The notes beneath the pieces were generated by a model, which saw only the letters and a program-made list of their open reading frames with translations, was not told the DNA's origin and ran no database searches. This document shows positions 7,648 through 26,700 of a stretch of 42,431 nucleotides of DNA, piece after piece. Source of the DNA: an uncultured Clostridia bacterium. Its GTDB lineage: Bacteria; Bacillota; Clostridia; TANB77; CAG-508. The position numbers and the translations under genes are program-made. The stretch is taken from positions 1 to 42,431 of the forward strand of contig CAJFLB010000012.1 in assembly GCA_904387305.1 (NCBI GenBank), given 5' to 3'. The stretch's first letter is position 1. Each line of letters begins with the position of its first letter.

Positions 7648-8880
7648 ATGGAATTAAATATAAAGGAACCTAGAGATAGAGAGCAATTAAGGGAAATAAC
7701 AAAAAATATGGGTTGGTGTTTAGTTGATAGTTCTACTGATATTTCTATAAGAGTAGAAAACAATATTTTTTCAATAGATGGAAAATGGTTATTAAAAACT
7801 ACAAAGGGAAATACAGAAGGAAATTTAGAAAATATACAAGTTTTAGTTGACAGTGATGAGGACAGAACCAATTTTAGAAGTGAAGTAAGAAAAATGACAG
7901 AAAACTTCGATGGAAGAATGGATGTGGATATAAAAAAACTTCTATATACAAGATTAGATATGCCAAATGTAACAAAAGACAAGCCATGTCTTACTTTATC
8001 TTATTTATCTATCTTAGAAACAGGAAACTCAGCAGATATAGAAGCATGGAAAAAAGAGGGGTTTACATGGCAAGATATTAAAACAGTAGATAGAACGCAA
8101 TTAACGCCAAGTACAAGCTATACCTATGGTGTTATTAGACAAAATGAACAAGAAATAGAAAATTTACTAAAAAAATATAGAGAATTTGATGAAAAAAAAT
8201 TTGACCAATATTTTTTGCATGGAATGGAAAATAGATACGACTTATTAGAAGGGATTATGTATTATACAAACCGTGACCTAACAAATAAATATTTAGAATT
8301 AGCAGATGGGGAATTTTTCCCGACAAAAGAAGAGAAAATAGAAATCTGGAAAAGAGAGACGGCTAAAATTTATGAACAATTATATAGATTTATATATGTA
8401 TTAGATGGAGAAGATGGTAGATTTGATTACTCTTTGCGAACTGAAGAAAAGGAAGAGATAAATGAAATGATTGAAGAAATATTGCAACGTTTGCAAGGTA
8501 AAGATCAAAATGAAGATGAAGAAAATAGTGAAAATCAAAATGAAGAAAATCAAGATGAAAAAGGTGTATTATTATTTTTTAAAAGAGGAATATTTTTTAA
8601 TGATAGATGTAATGAGGATGCTAGAGTAAGAGGACTCACTTATGATAAGGTAAGAGGATATACATGGACAGGAGAGGTGTATCGAATTCTTCAACAATTG
8701 GAATTTATGGAAAGAATAGATGGCTATCAATATTATAAAAGATGGCTACAAGCAAAAATAGGAAGATTAAAAACAAGTAATCAATATCCAGAGGAGAAAA
8801 TAAGTAAATTAGAAGAAATTTATGAAAACTTTTTTAATAGGAAACCAAAAATAGAAGAAAAAGATGTAGAAAAGTCATAA
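7648..8880 (+). CDS. Unrecognised 410-residue soluble protein
   Basis: I do not recognise this family. The protein has no signal peptide or membrane segment. The N-terminal part (1-100) mixes strands and charged helices. A middle region (about 165-280) is mainly helical. A strongly acidic Asn/Gln/Glu linker lies at about 284-308 (pattern EDEENSENQNEENQDE). The C-terminal helical block (310-410) is rich in Arg and Lys and contains YTWTGEVYRILQQLEF. The two-part layout around an acidic linker suggests two folded domains. It follows the ATPase gene by 180 bases and is closed by a strong terminator, so it may be its own unit or a partner of that ATPase. Coding status is secure from length and codon use; function is open. 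Confidence 0.7.
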   Translation: MELNIKEPRDREQLREITKNMGWCLVDSSTDISIRVENNIFSIDGKWLLKTTKGNTEGNLENIQVLVDSDEDRTNFRSEVRKMTENFDGRMDVDIKKLLYTRLDMPNVTKDKPCLTLSYLSILETGNSADIEAWKKEGFTWQDIKTVDRTQLTPSTSYTYGVIRQNEQEIENLLKKYREFDEKKFDQYFLHGMENRYDLLEGIMYYTNRDLTNKYLELADGEFFPTKEEKIEIWKRETAKIYEQLYRFIYVLDGEDGRFDYSLRTEEKEEINEMIEEILQRLQGKDQNEDEENSENQNEENQDEKGVLLFFKRGIFFNDRCNEDARVRGLTYDKVRGYTWTGEVYRILQQLEFMERIDGYQYYKRWLQAKIGRLKTSNQYPEEKISKLEEIYENFFNRKPKIEEKDVEKS

Positions 8881-8889
8881 AATAAACAT

Positions 8890-8935
8890 AAGTTAAAGTA
8901 AGTCAAAATAAGAAATGACTACTTTAACTTTTTTT
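8890..8935 (+). terminator. Rho-independent terminator
   Basis: Arms AGTTAAAGTA-AGTCA (8891-8905) and TGACT-ACTTTAACT (8916-8929) pair over about 14 bp with one bulged base, around a 10-base loop, and lead into a T7 run. It lies just after the stop of the 410-aa gene and separates it from the isp genes. Confidence 0.85.
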
Positions 8936-8991
8936 GTTGCATAGAAGATATATTCTAAGAAAGTTAAAAATGTTTTTAGTAAGAAAATTGC

Positions 8992-9020
8992 TTGTATAAA
9001 GGTATAGGGTATGATAAAAT
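8992..9020 (+). promoter_or_regulatory. Likely promoter of ispF-ispE
   Basis: TTGTAT, a 17-base spacer and TAAAAT lie about 105 bases upstream of ispF. An overlapping alternative uses TTGCTT and TATGAT with 16 bases. Either would start transcription near 9025 and leave a leader of about 100 nt that contains the hairpin described at 9047. Confidence 0.5.
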
Positions 9021-9046
9021 GAAAAGGATTAAGTATGCTATAAAGA

Positions 9047-9112
9047 GGAAAAGATTAAAAGAATGACAATATATTTAATTCTTTCCAATTAGATTATGTT
9101 TTAAGAAAGGAA
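9047..9112 (+). promoter_or_regulatory. Leader hairpin and shared motif upstream of ispF
   Basis: Arms GGAAAAGATTAAA (9047-9059) and TTTAATTCTTTCC (9074-9086) can pair in 11 of 13 positions, followed by an AATTAGAT...TTAAGAAAGGAA stretch ending in the ribosome-binding region. A similar arrangement (GGAAAAG hairpin, then AACCAGAT...TTAGGAAGGAA) precedes ispE at 9607-9655. There is no T run, so neither is a simple terminator. Confidence 0.35.
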
Positions 9113-9124
9113 CGGTAGGAAAAA

Positions 9125-9589
9125 ATGAAAGTAGCCATTGGACAAGATAGTCATAGAATAGATTATACAAATACAGATAAGAAATTGTTATTAGGAGGAG
9201 TGGAATTCGACGAGAATTTTTCAATTGTGGCCAATAGTGATGGGGATGTTGTTTTACATGCGATTACAAATGCCATTTCAGGAATTACATGTAAAAATAT
9301 ACTTGGAAAAGTTTCTGATGAAATGTGTAAAACAGGTATAACCAATAGTGAAGAATATCTAAAAGAAGCCCTAAAATATTTAGATAATAAAATTATACAT
9401 CTATCTATTTCTATAGAATGTAAAACACCGAAAATAAGTCCTAAAGTAGAAGAAATGAGAAAAAATATAGCAAGAATATTAAAAATTAATGAAAATTGTA
9501 TTGGGATAACAGCTACTTCAGGAGAAGCACTAACAGAGTTTGGAAAAGGTAATGGAATTAGTGTTTTTACTTGTATCACAGTAGAGTAA
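9125..9589 (+). CDS. ispF: 2-C-methyl-D-erythritol 2,4-cyclodiphosphate synthase
   Basis: IspF catalyses the fifth step of the MEP isoprenoid pathway, cyclising CDP-ME 2-phosphate with release of CMP; it works as a trimer with a divalent metal. The 154-residue length is typical. The metal ligands are visible as GQDSH (Asp8, His10) and SDGDVVLH (His45). The C-terminal nucleotide-site strand is ITATSGEALTEFGKG, corresponding to the usual KATTTE...GRGEG region. The residue before SDGD is Asn rather than the His of E. coli IspF, so this is a variant subgroup. AAAGGAACGGTAGGA precedes the ATG. ispE follows 77 bases later; the third pathway gene seen, ispD, is 27 kb away beyond the ATPase locus. 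Confidence 0.88.
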   Translation: MKVAIGQDSHRIDYTNTDKKLLLGGVEFDENFSIVANSDGDVVLHAITNAISGITCKNILGKVSDEMCKTGITNSEEYLKEALKYLDNKIIHLSISIECKTPKISPKVEEMRKNIARILKINENCIGITATSGEALTEFGKGNGISVFTCITVE

Positions 9590-9606
9590 AATAAGTAGGA
9601 GAAAAA

Positions 9607-9655
9607 GTTGGAAAAGTTCATTCTTTTCCAACCAGATATGTGTCTTAGGAAGGAA
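9607..9655 (+). promoter_or_regulatory. Perfect hairpin in the ispF-ispE gap
   Basis: GTTGGAAAAG (9607-9616) and CTTTTCCAAC (9623-9632) form a perfect 10-bp stem with a TTCATT loop, then AACCAGAT...TTAGGAAGGAA leads into the ispE ribosome binding site. It lacks a T run, so an RNA processing or regulatory role, or a protein-binding site, is more likely than termination. Confidence 0.45.
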
Positions 9656-9666
9656 TAAGATGATAT

Positions 9667-10524
9667 ATGGAAGAAATTTATATAAAAGCGAGAGCAAAAG
9701 TAAATTTGAATTTAGAAATATTGGGAAAAAGAGAAGATAATTATCATAATTTAGAATCTGTATTTCAAAAAGTAAACCTATATGATGAAATCTATATAAA
9801 AAAAATACAGACAGATGATTTTAAATTAAACATTAATGTGAAGGAATTAGAGACAAAAGAAAACATTATTTATAAAGCCTATGTGAAATTAAAAGAAAAA
9901 TATAAAACCATTACAGGAATTGAAGTAACAGTCAACAAAAAGATTCCTATGCAAGCGGGAATGGCTGGAGGAAGTACAGACTGTGCTGCATTTATCATAG
10001 CCATGAATAAATTATTTGACTTAAAGCTAAGTAAGGAAGATATGGAGTCCTTAGGAAAAAGCCTAGGGGCAGATGTTGTTCCTTGCTTTTATAACAAAGC
10101 TGTAAAAGCAGAAGGAATAGGAGATATCATTACAAATATTGATACTAATTTTAAATATTATATGGTAATCATTAAACCTAAAATAGCTTGTAATACTAAA
10201 GAAATGTATCAAAAAATAGATGCAAAAAAAGATTTAAAACAATTACATACAACAGATGATATTATAAAAGCATTAGAAAACAAAGATATTCATCTATTGG
10301 CCAATAATTTATATAATGTATTTGAAGAAGTCATACAAGAAAAAGAAATTATTGAAAATGTAAAAAAAGAATTGATTAAAAGTGGAGCATTACAGGCATT
10401 GATGACAGGATCTGGTTCTTGTGTTTATGGGATATTTAAAGATAAACAATCAGCAAAAAATGCTTATATAGCATTAGGAAAAAAATACCAGACATTTATT
10501 TGTATATCATATAATGTTAGATAA
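9667..10524 (+). CDS. ispE: 4-diphosphocytidyl-2-C-methyl-D-erythritol kinase
   Basis: IspE is the GHMP-family kinase that phosphorylates CDP-ME on the 2-hydroxyl in the MEP pathway. The 285-residue length is typical. Family landmarks are the N-terminal substrate strand KARAKVNLNLEILGKRED (with the catalytic-site Lys and the YHNLESVFQ region), the ATP-binding loop IPMQAGMAGGSTDCAA (about 95-110), LGADVVPCF, and the C-terminal GHMP motif MTGSGSCVYGIF. AGGAAGG lies 12 bases before the ATG at 9667; an ATG at 9660 is out of frame and closes quickly. No terminator is visible before the giant gene at 10693. Confidence 0.92.
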   Translation: MEEIYIKARAKVNLNLEILGKREDNYHNLESVFQKVNLYDEIYIKKIQTDDFKLNINVKELETKENIIYKAYVKLKEKYKTITGIEVTVNKKIPMQAGMAGGSTDCAAFIIAMNKLFDLKLSKEDMESLGKSLGADVVPCFYNKAVKAEGIGDIITNIDTNFKYYMVIIKPKIACNTKEMYQKIDAKKDLKQLHTTDDIIKALENKDIHLLANNLYNVFEEVIQEKEIIENVKKELIKSGALQALMTGSGSCVYGIFKDKQSAKNAYIALGKKYQTFICISYNVR

Positions 10525-10589
10525 ATAAAAAAATACCAAAATAAGCAAAACTTACCAACAAAAATAATGTCGAAAATTAATAAAAATAC

Positions 10590-10618
10590 TTAAAAAAGAA
10601 ACAACGTTATGTTATATT
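10590..10618 (+). promoter_or_regulatory. Candidate promoter of the F1-like ATPase / surface-protein locus
   Basis: TTAAAA, a 17-base spacer and TATATT lie about 75 bases upstream of the ATG at 10693. The -35 is weak. No terminator is seen between ispE and this locus, so read-through from the isp promoter is also possible. Confidence 0.3.
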
Positions 10619-10692
10619 TTTTTATAGATACATATGCATTAAACATTCAGTATATCTATATGCTATATGTATTTGAGGCAAAGGAGGAAAAA

Positions 10693-18576
<7,884 letters not shown>

Positions 18577-18588
18577 GGAGAGGAAAAG

Positions 18589-19923
18589 ATGAGTACACAT
18601 ATTGAAGATTTATTAAATGAAAAGATAGAAAAAATTAAAAATCAAGAAAATGTTTTTGATTCAGGAAAAGTTATTAAAGTAAAAGATTATATTATAGAAG
18701 CTACGGGATTAGAAAATGTCAAATACTTTGAGAAAGTAAATATATGGGAAAAAGGTATGGGGTATGTGAACCAAATCAATGAAAATTCTGTAACAATAGC
18801 AATTGTAAAAGAATATGCTCCAATAGTTGTAGGTGATATAGTTAATGCTACAGGAGAACCATTTAAAGCTATTTTCGCAAAACAAGCTATAGGACGAATT
18901 GTTGATATTTTTGGAGTAGATTTATTGACAGGAAGAGCATTTGATCAATTTGAATATATTGATGTTGAAAACCCAACCATCCCCATTATGGACCGTAGAG
19001 AAGTAAAAAGACCTATGCTAACAGGAATAGCAGGTATTGACTTGATTTACCCAATAGGTAAAGGACAAAGACAATTAATTATAGGAGATAAAAAAACAGG
19101 AAAAACACAAATTGCATTAGATACTATTGTTAATCAAGGTAAGCAATTGGCAAATAATGAAAATGACATTATTTGTATCTATATTGCTGTTGGCAAAACA
19201 AAAAAAGAAATTAAATCTATCTATAATGAATTATTGAAACGAAATGCATTATCTTATACTCTAATTGTTGCAGCAACCAATGATGACAAGCAACCAGTCG
19301 TTAGTTTAATACCTTTTGTAGGATTATCTATAGCAGAAGAATACATGAAAATGAAGAAAGATGTTATTGTTGTGATAGATGATTTGAAAAAACATGCAGA
19401 TACTTATAGAGAGATTAGCCTTGTTTCAAATAAAACACCAGGAAGAGAAGCATATCCAGCAGATATTTTCTATTTACATGCAAGATTATTAGAAAAAGGT
19501 TGTCAATATAAAAATGGAGGTTCTATTACGATATTGCCAATTGTTGAAACAAAAGGTGGAGATATTACAGATTATATATCAACCAATATTATATCAATTA
19601 CAGATGGACAAATTGTATTATCAGAAAAAGAATTTGGAAAAGGAAATAAGCCAGCAATCAATTATGGAAATTCTGTTTCTAGATTAGGAGGTGCTGTTCA
19701 GAAAGAGGACATCAAAAAATTAGGTGCAACTATCAGAAGAAAATTCTTGAGTTATTTAGAGACAAAAGAAGTATATGAATTGGCAAATATGGATGAAATG
19801 AGTCCAGAATTAAGAAAGAAAATGCAAGAGGGAAAACAAATTCAAGAAGCATTAAATCAACAAAAATTTAGTCCACTTTCTAATGCAGAAATTATAGAAA
19901 AATTTGAACCATTAGGAGACTAA
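18589..19923 (+). CDS. atpA: F1-ATPase alpha-like subunit, C-terminally shortened
   Basis: A 444-residue alpha-subunit homologue; typical length is about 500. The N-terminal beta barrel (about 20-95) is present. The P-loop is GDKKTGKT (166-173) against the usual GDRQTGKT. IDDLKKHADTYREISL matches the DDLSKQAVAYR region, followed by PGREAYPADIFYLHARLLE. The arginine finger is kept in SVSRLGG (Arg365). The loop after LLE is shorter than usual. The chain stops after FSPLSNAEIIEKFEPLGD, so roughly 65 residues of the C-terminal helical domain are missing. In ordinary enzymes alpha is the non-catalytic nucleotide-binding partner of beta. This is clearly a divergent member; whether the cell also has a normal F- or V-type enzyme cannot be seen here. 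Symbol denotes family. Confidence 0.88.
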   Translation: MSTHIEDLLNEKIEKIKNQENVFDSGKVIKVKDYIIEATGLENVKYFEKVNIWEKGMGYVNQINENSVTIAIVKEYAPIVVGDIVNATGEPFKAIFAKQAIGRIVDIFGVDLLTGRAFDQFEYIDVENPTIPIMDRREVKRPMLTGIAGIDLIYPIGKGQRQLIIGDKKTGKTQIALDTIVNQGKQLANNENDIICIYIAVGKTKKEIKSIYNELLKRNALSYTLIVAATNDDKQPVVSLIPFVGLSIAEEYMKMKKDVIVVIDDLKKHADTYREISLVSNKTPGREAYPADIFYLHARLLEKGCQYKNGGSITILPIVETKGGDITDYISTNIISITDGQIVLSEKEFGKGNKPAINYGNSVSRLGGAVQKEDIKKLGATIRRKFLSYLETKEVYELANMDEMSPELRKKMQEGKQIQEALNQQKFSPLSNAEIIEKFEPLGD

Positions 19924-19938
19924 AGAAAGGATATTTTA

Positions 19939-22350
<2,412 letters not shown>

Positions 22351-22367
22351 AAAGGAAGGCAAAAGCA

Positions 22368-22961
22368 ATGTTAGAAGAAGCAATCTATTCCATAAGCAAT
22401 CATTTTACACAATTAATTGTATTTTTAGGATTTGTATTATTATTAGGAATTATCATTTATATCATGACAGGAAAATTTGATATACACAAAAAAACCAGTA
22501 TGTATTGTGGTTTGTTAACAGGGTTAAATAAAAAACAAATTCTTGCATTATGTGTGATTCTGATTAGAACATTTTGCATTATTTATGCAGTAACGATATA
22601 TTCTAAAAATATAGGATTGAGCTTAGTGACAATCTTTTTAATAGATTGTATCTTTATCCTGTTATCTCCCAAAAAAATACTATTTGAAGGAATTAATATA
22701 ATCGCACAACTGATATTTATTTATCTCATCAATGTATTAAAAACATATACATTAGAAATTAGCAATGATATGCATGTTGAACAGATATCTATCGTATTAT
22801 CTGCATTTATGATAATCTATACAGTATACTTTTTCTTGAAAAATTTTGAGGAAATTATTCGTAAGAAAGAAAAAGTTAGGAAAAATAAAAAGTCATTAAA
22901 AAAGAAAAATCAAAAACATCAAAATACTACAACTAAGCTATCAAAGAATAAAAATGCATAA
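22368..22961 (+). CDS. Five-helix membrane protein of the F1-like locus
   Basis: A 197-residue membrane protein, family not recognised. Five hydrophobic helices are visible at about 13-33, 58-77, 80-99, 104-124 and 138-157, followed by a very Lys-rich tail (160-197) expected in the cytoplasm. Charged residues sit within membrane helices: Arg67 in ILIRTFCIIYAV and Asp93 in LVTIFLIDCIFILL. It lacks the conserved helix of subunit a, and its place after epsilon is not that of atpB, so it is not an ordinary a subunit. It could be a functional replacement (stator) or couple the motor to the surface proteins. A 17-base gap with AAGGAAGG before the ATG puts it in the operon. Confidence 0.7.
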   Translation: MLEEAIYSISNHFTQLIVFLGFVLLLGIIIYIMTGKFDIHKKTSMYCGLLTGLNKKQILALCVILIRTFCIIYAVTIYSKNIGLSLVTIFLIDCIFILLSPKKILFEGINIIAQLIFIYLINVLKTYTLEISNDMHVEQISIVLSAFMIIYTVYFFLKNFEEIIRKKEKVRKNKKSLKKKNQKHQNTTTKLSKNKNA

Positions 22962-22981
22962 AAATAGAAAGAGGAAAAAAG

Positions 22982-23680
22982 ATGAAGAAAGAAAATATTT
23001 TTAAAATCCTTATGGTATTGGTCTTAATTGCACTTATTGTTGTTGTAAGTGTATACATAATCAAATTAGATACAGAGGAAATTGAAAATCATAGTTTTTA
23101 CCAATATTTTGGTGGTAGAAAGATAGAATATGAAGGCGCTTTAAACATTACGCAAAAAGAAGGTATAACACAATTACAATTACAAAATGCAAATATTCAA
23201 TTAGATTCAACACCAGTATATTATGAAGATATTGAAAATCAAGTGCTATTTCCTGAAGATATGGCATTAGTCATTCCAAATCAGAATGGACAAATGTACA
23301 AAATCAATCGATTTACAAATGTATATCAAAAAGATGATATTATATATGCAGAATATAGGGATAATCAAAATGAACTAACCAATAGTTTTATATATGATGG
23401 AAATGATTTGTATTTTTTCATTCAAAATACAGTTTTAACAGTAGATGGAACAAATTATGAAATACCACCATTATCTTATGTGATAGTATCTTATCAAAAT
23501 AGTGTAGAAATATATAATAAACAACAAGACACATATGAAATTATACCATCCACCAGTACAAATGTGACAGCATCAACAGATCAATATAGCATCAACTTAA
23601 GTTTAGATAGTATGAAATATGGAGAAAAAGAACAATTATTATTAAAACGAGTAGACACACTAAAGAGTATCAATACTTAA
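22982..23680 (+). CDS. Single-pass surface protein with membrane-proximal domain only (232 aa)
   Basis: A short paralogue of the larger surface proteins. One membrane helix at about 7-28 is followed by a beta-rich extracellular domain. Its C-terminal half, with a VDGTNYEIPPLSYVIVSYQN segment and then VEIYNKQQDTYEII, resembles the domain just outside the membrane in the 3101-aa protein (TYTIPINSNIHFAEE, then YYELKDGYLEYKEIE). It has no Fn3 repeats and no linker, so it may be the minimal unit needed to sit in the membrane complex. AGAGG precedes the ATG; the giant gene follows after 54 bases. Homology is judged by eye. Confidence 0.68.
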   Translation: MKKENIFKILMVLVLIALIVVVSVYIIKLDTEEIENHSFYQYFGGRKIEYEGALNITQKEGITQLQLQNANIQLDSTPVYYEDIENQVLFPEDMALVIPNQNGQMYKINRFTNVYQKDDIIYAEYRDNQNELTNSFIYDGNDLYFFIQNTVLTVDGTNYEIPPLSYVIVSYQNSVEIYNKQQDTYEIIPSTSTNVTASTDQYSINLSLDSMKYGEKEQLLLKRVDTLKSINT

Positions 23681-23734
23681 CATGAAAAGATACTTTAAAA
23701 GATAAATGCTAGTCCAAATGAAAGGAAATCAGCG

Positions 23735-26700
23735 ATGAGAAAAATAAAAAAAGAAGCAAGAAAAAATTCTATAAAAAAGCAAATCAAAACGAGAAAAATA
23801 TTTAATTTTAAGCAAATAAAAATTAAAAATTTTCCTCGTTTTATACTAGTAGCCATAATCCTATTATTAATTATATTAATAGGATTATATTATCTATTCC
23901 TATACTATAAACCAGAAACCATCATTCCATATGCAGGATATGCGATAGAACCAAAAATGATGGAAGAAAACTTAAAAAGTGGAAATAAAGAAGAAATAGA
24001 AAAAACAATTGATTTAGTAAAAGTAGAAGACCAAGATATATTATTTAAGAGATTAAATGGATATTACATAGGAGGAAAAGAAAAACAAAGAATAGATATT
24101 CAATATCCAATATACATAAATGAAAATCAAGCTATTTTAAACCTATCAGAAGATACAAAGTTAATCACAGTGAATTATGAAGAAGTAGAAGGGTATCCAG
24201 AATTCACCATAACAGGAGGAATCATGTACAATGGAAGTGATTTAACAAGAGCAGATGGGAATGAATACCTATTTTTAAAAAATGCAGAAGAGATCTATAC
24301 AAATGTAAAAGAGATGACAATAAAAACCACATACAATACATATACCATACCAATCAATAGTAATATTCATTTTGCGGAAGAAGAAATCAGATATTATGAG
24401 TTAAAAGATGGATATTTAGAATATAAAGAAATAGAAGATGTTGATGTGAATAGTGAAATCACAATCAATGAAGAAGTAATGAAATATGAAGAATTCTTAA
24501 AAAGATTACAAATTATAGAAGAACCAGAAGAAAATAATACAGAAAATGTAGAGGAAACCGAAACTAATGAAACAGAGAAGCAAGAGGCGGAAGAAACTCC
24601 ACCAACAGAAGAGCCAGATGGCGAAACAAGTGAAGGAGAAACGAGTGAGGGAGAAACAAATGAACCAGTAGAAGGAGAATGGGTAAAACCAACCATTAGT
24701 TGTACAGATTTTGAAGGAGAAGTATATACAGCCAAAACAACCTTAACCATCAATGATCCAAGTGGAGTAACAACAGGGATTATGTTTGAAATGGAAAGAG
24801 AAGGAAAACTATATAGAAGGCTACAAGTAACAAGTGGAGGAAGAATAGAAATAGGAGGATTATCACCAGACACAGAATTTGTGGTAAGAGGAATCTATAC
24901 ATATACAACAGAAGAAGGAGAAGAAATAGAAGAACAATTTTATGAAGGAGGATTTAGAACAAAAGGAATAGAGACATTAGGAACGATAAAGTTACAATTT
25001 GAAAATGGAGAGATTTATCCTAATAAAATAGAATTACAAAAATTAAAACTAGAAAATGAGATAACAGAAGAAGTAATGAGAGGAATATCCAGAATAGAGA
25101 TAGAAATTGATGGTATTACATATAAATTAAAAAGTAGTGAAATTAGCGAATTAAGACAAGGAAAAGAGATTACGTATCAATCTAGTGAAAATGTAGAATC
25201 TAATAAGCAAATAAACTATACATTTACCATATATGATAAATATGGAAATGAATTAAAAGTAGAAAATAGAGAAGGAAAGACAAGAACATCAAAAGAAAGA
25301 CCAAGTGTTAGAATAACATTAGAAGAACAAGATATTACAGTTGTAACGATGAATATCAAACTAACGAATAATGATCATGTAACACTAAACAATTATAAAT
25401 ATCAAATTACAGCATCAAATGGAGATGTAGTACAAGAAAACGCATTAAAAGAAAGTGACAGAGAATTGGAAATCAGAGATTTAAACCCAAATGATTATTA
25501 TACAATTAAAATATATGCAGACTTTGACTTAGAAGATAATAAAGGAGAACAAAAAGAACAAGTCATAGGAGAAACGACCTTTACAACATTACCATTATCA
25601 TCATTAGGATATTTAGTATTAAATTCAGAAACACAAGAATTAGCTCAAAACAAAGTGACCATGGGAATCGGAATTGATGAAGATAGAACAGACAAAAGAC
25701 TAATCGAAATCATCGAAACCATACAAATTCGATTTATACCACAAATAGAAGAAGATGGAGAAAAAACACAAGATAAAAATAAAGAAATAAGAGAACAAAT
25801 ATTAACACAAGAACAAATAGAACAATTAAAACAAGGAGAAACCCTATCACTAGAATTTAATAGACTAGAATCTAATACGAAATATAAAATAGAGATCATT
25901 GCAAGTATCAAACAAGGAGAAATAGAAGAAAAAGTAGAATGTACCTATACTTTGCAAGAAATTACCACATTAAAAATGCCAACAGAAGTACAAATTAGAA
26001 ACCAATTTGTAACAGGAAACATGATAGATTTTGATGTGAGAATAGAAGATGTGGATGGAGCAAGTTTAACCAATACAGTGAGAATAGAAGTCAGAAATGA
26101 AGAAAATGAATTAATTGAGCTAGAAGAAATGGGAACAAATGAAGAATATGTAAGAAAGACATATAATGACCTAGAAGAAAATAAAACGTATACGATTTTA
26201 TTCTATGCACCACAATATAATGAAGGAAGTGATGATAGTACTTATCAAGCAGATTATTTAATCAAAGAAATCAAGATTATAACAGAATCAGGAATTAGTG
26301 GAGATATCGGACTAGAGACATTAGAGAGAAAAGGAACAGGTAAGAATTTGATAGATGTATCTTCTAAAGTGAATTGGTATGAAAGCTGTTTTAATACTTC
26401 ATATCCATATGGATTACAGTATGATGAAACTACAAAAATATTAACAATAGGTGAAACCTCAAGTCATCAAAGATTTAACTATTATGACTTAAGTGAATAT
26501 ATTGGACAAGAAGTAACCATCAGTTTTAAAGCCAGAACAGCAGACAATACCTCTATACAAATTATTGAAAAAAGTAATGATAACTTTCAAGATATTACTA
26601 ACTATAGTGCTTATTATACAATCAATGATTTAACAACAGATTGGAAAGAATATAGTTATACAGTTACATTAAGTAAAACAGGATATATTGGATTTGGAGT

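Noticed and set aside
10609..10692. Upstream start at 10609 for the 1768-aa protein
   Set aside because: It has no ribosome binding site and would put 28 extra residues before the signal anchor, while ATG 10693 follows a perfect AAAGGAGG.
24394..24873. Long reverse-strand frame inside the 3101-aa gene
   Set aside because: It is a Ser/Val-rich shadow opposite the Glu/Thr-rich linker, with no ribosome binding site and no family resemblance. Other reverse frames in the giant genes are of the same kind.
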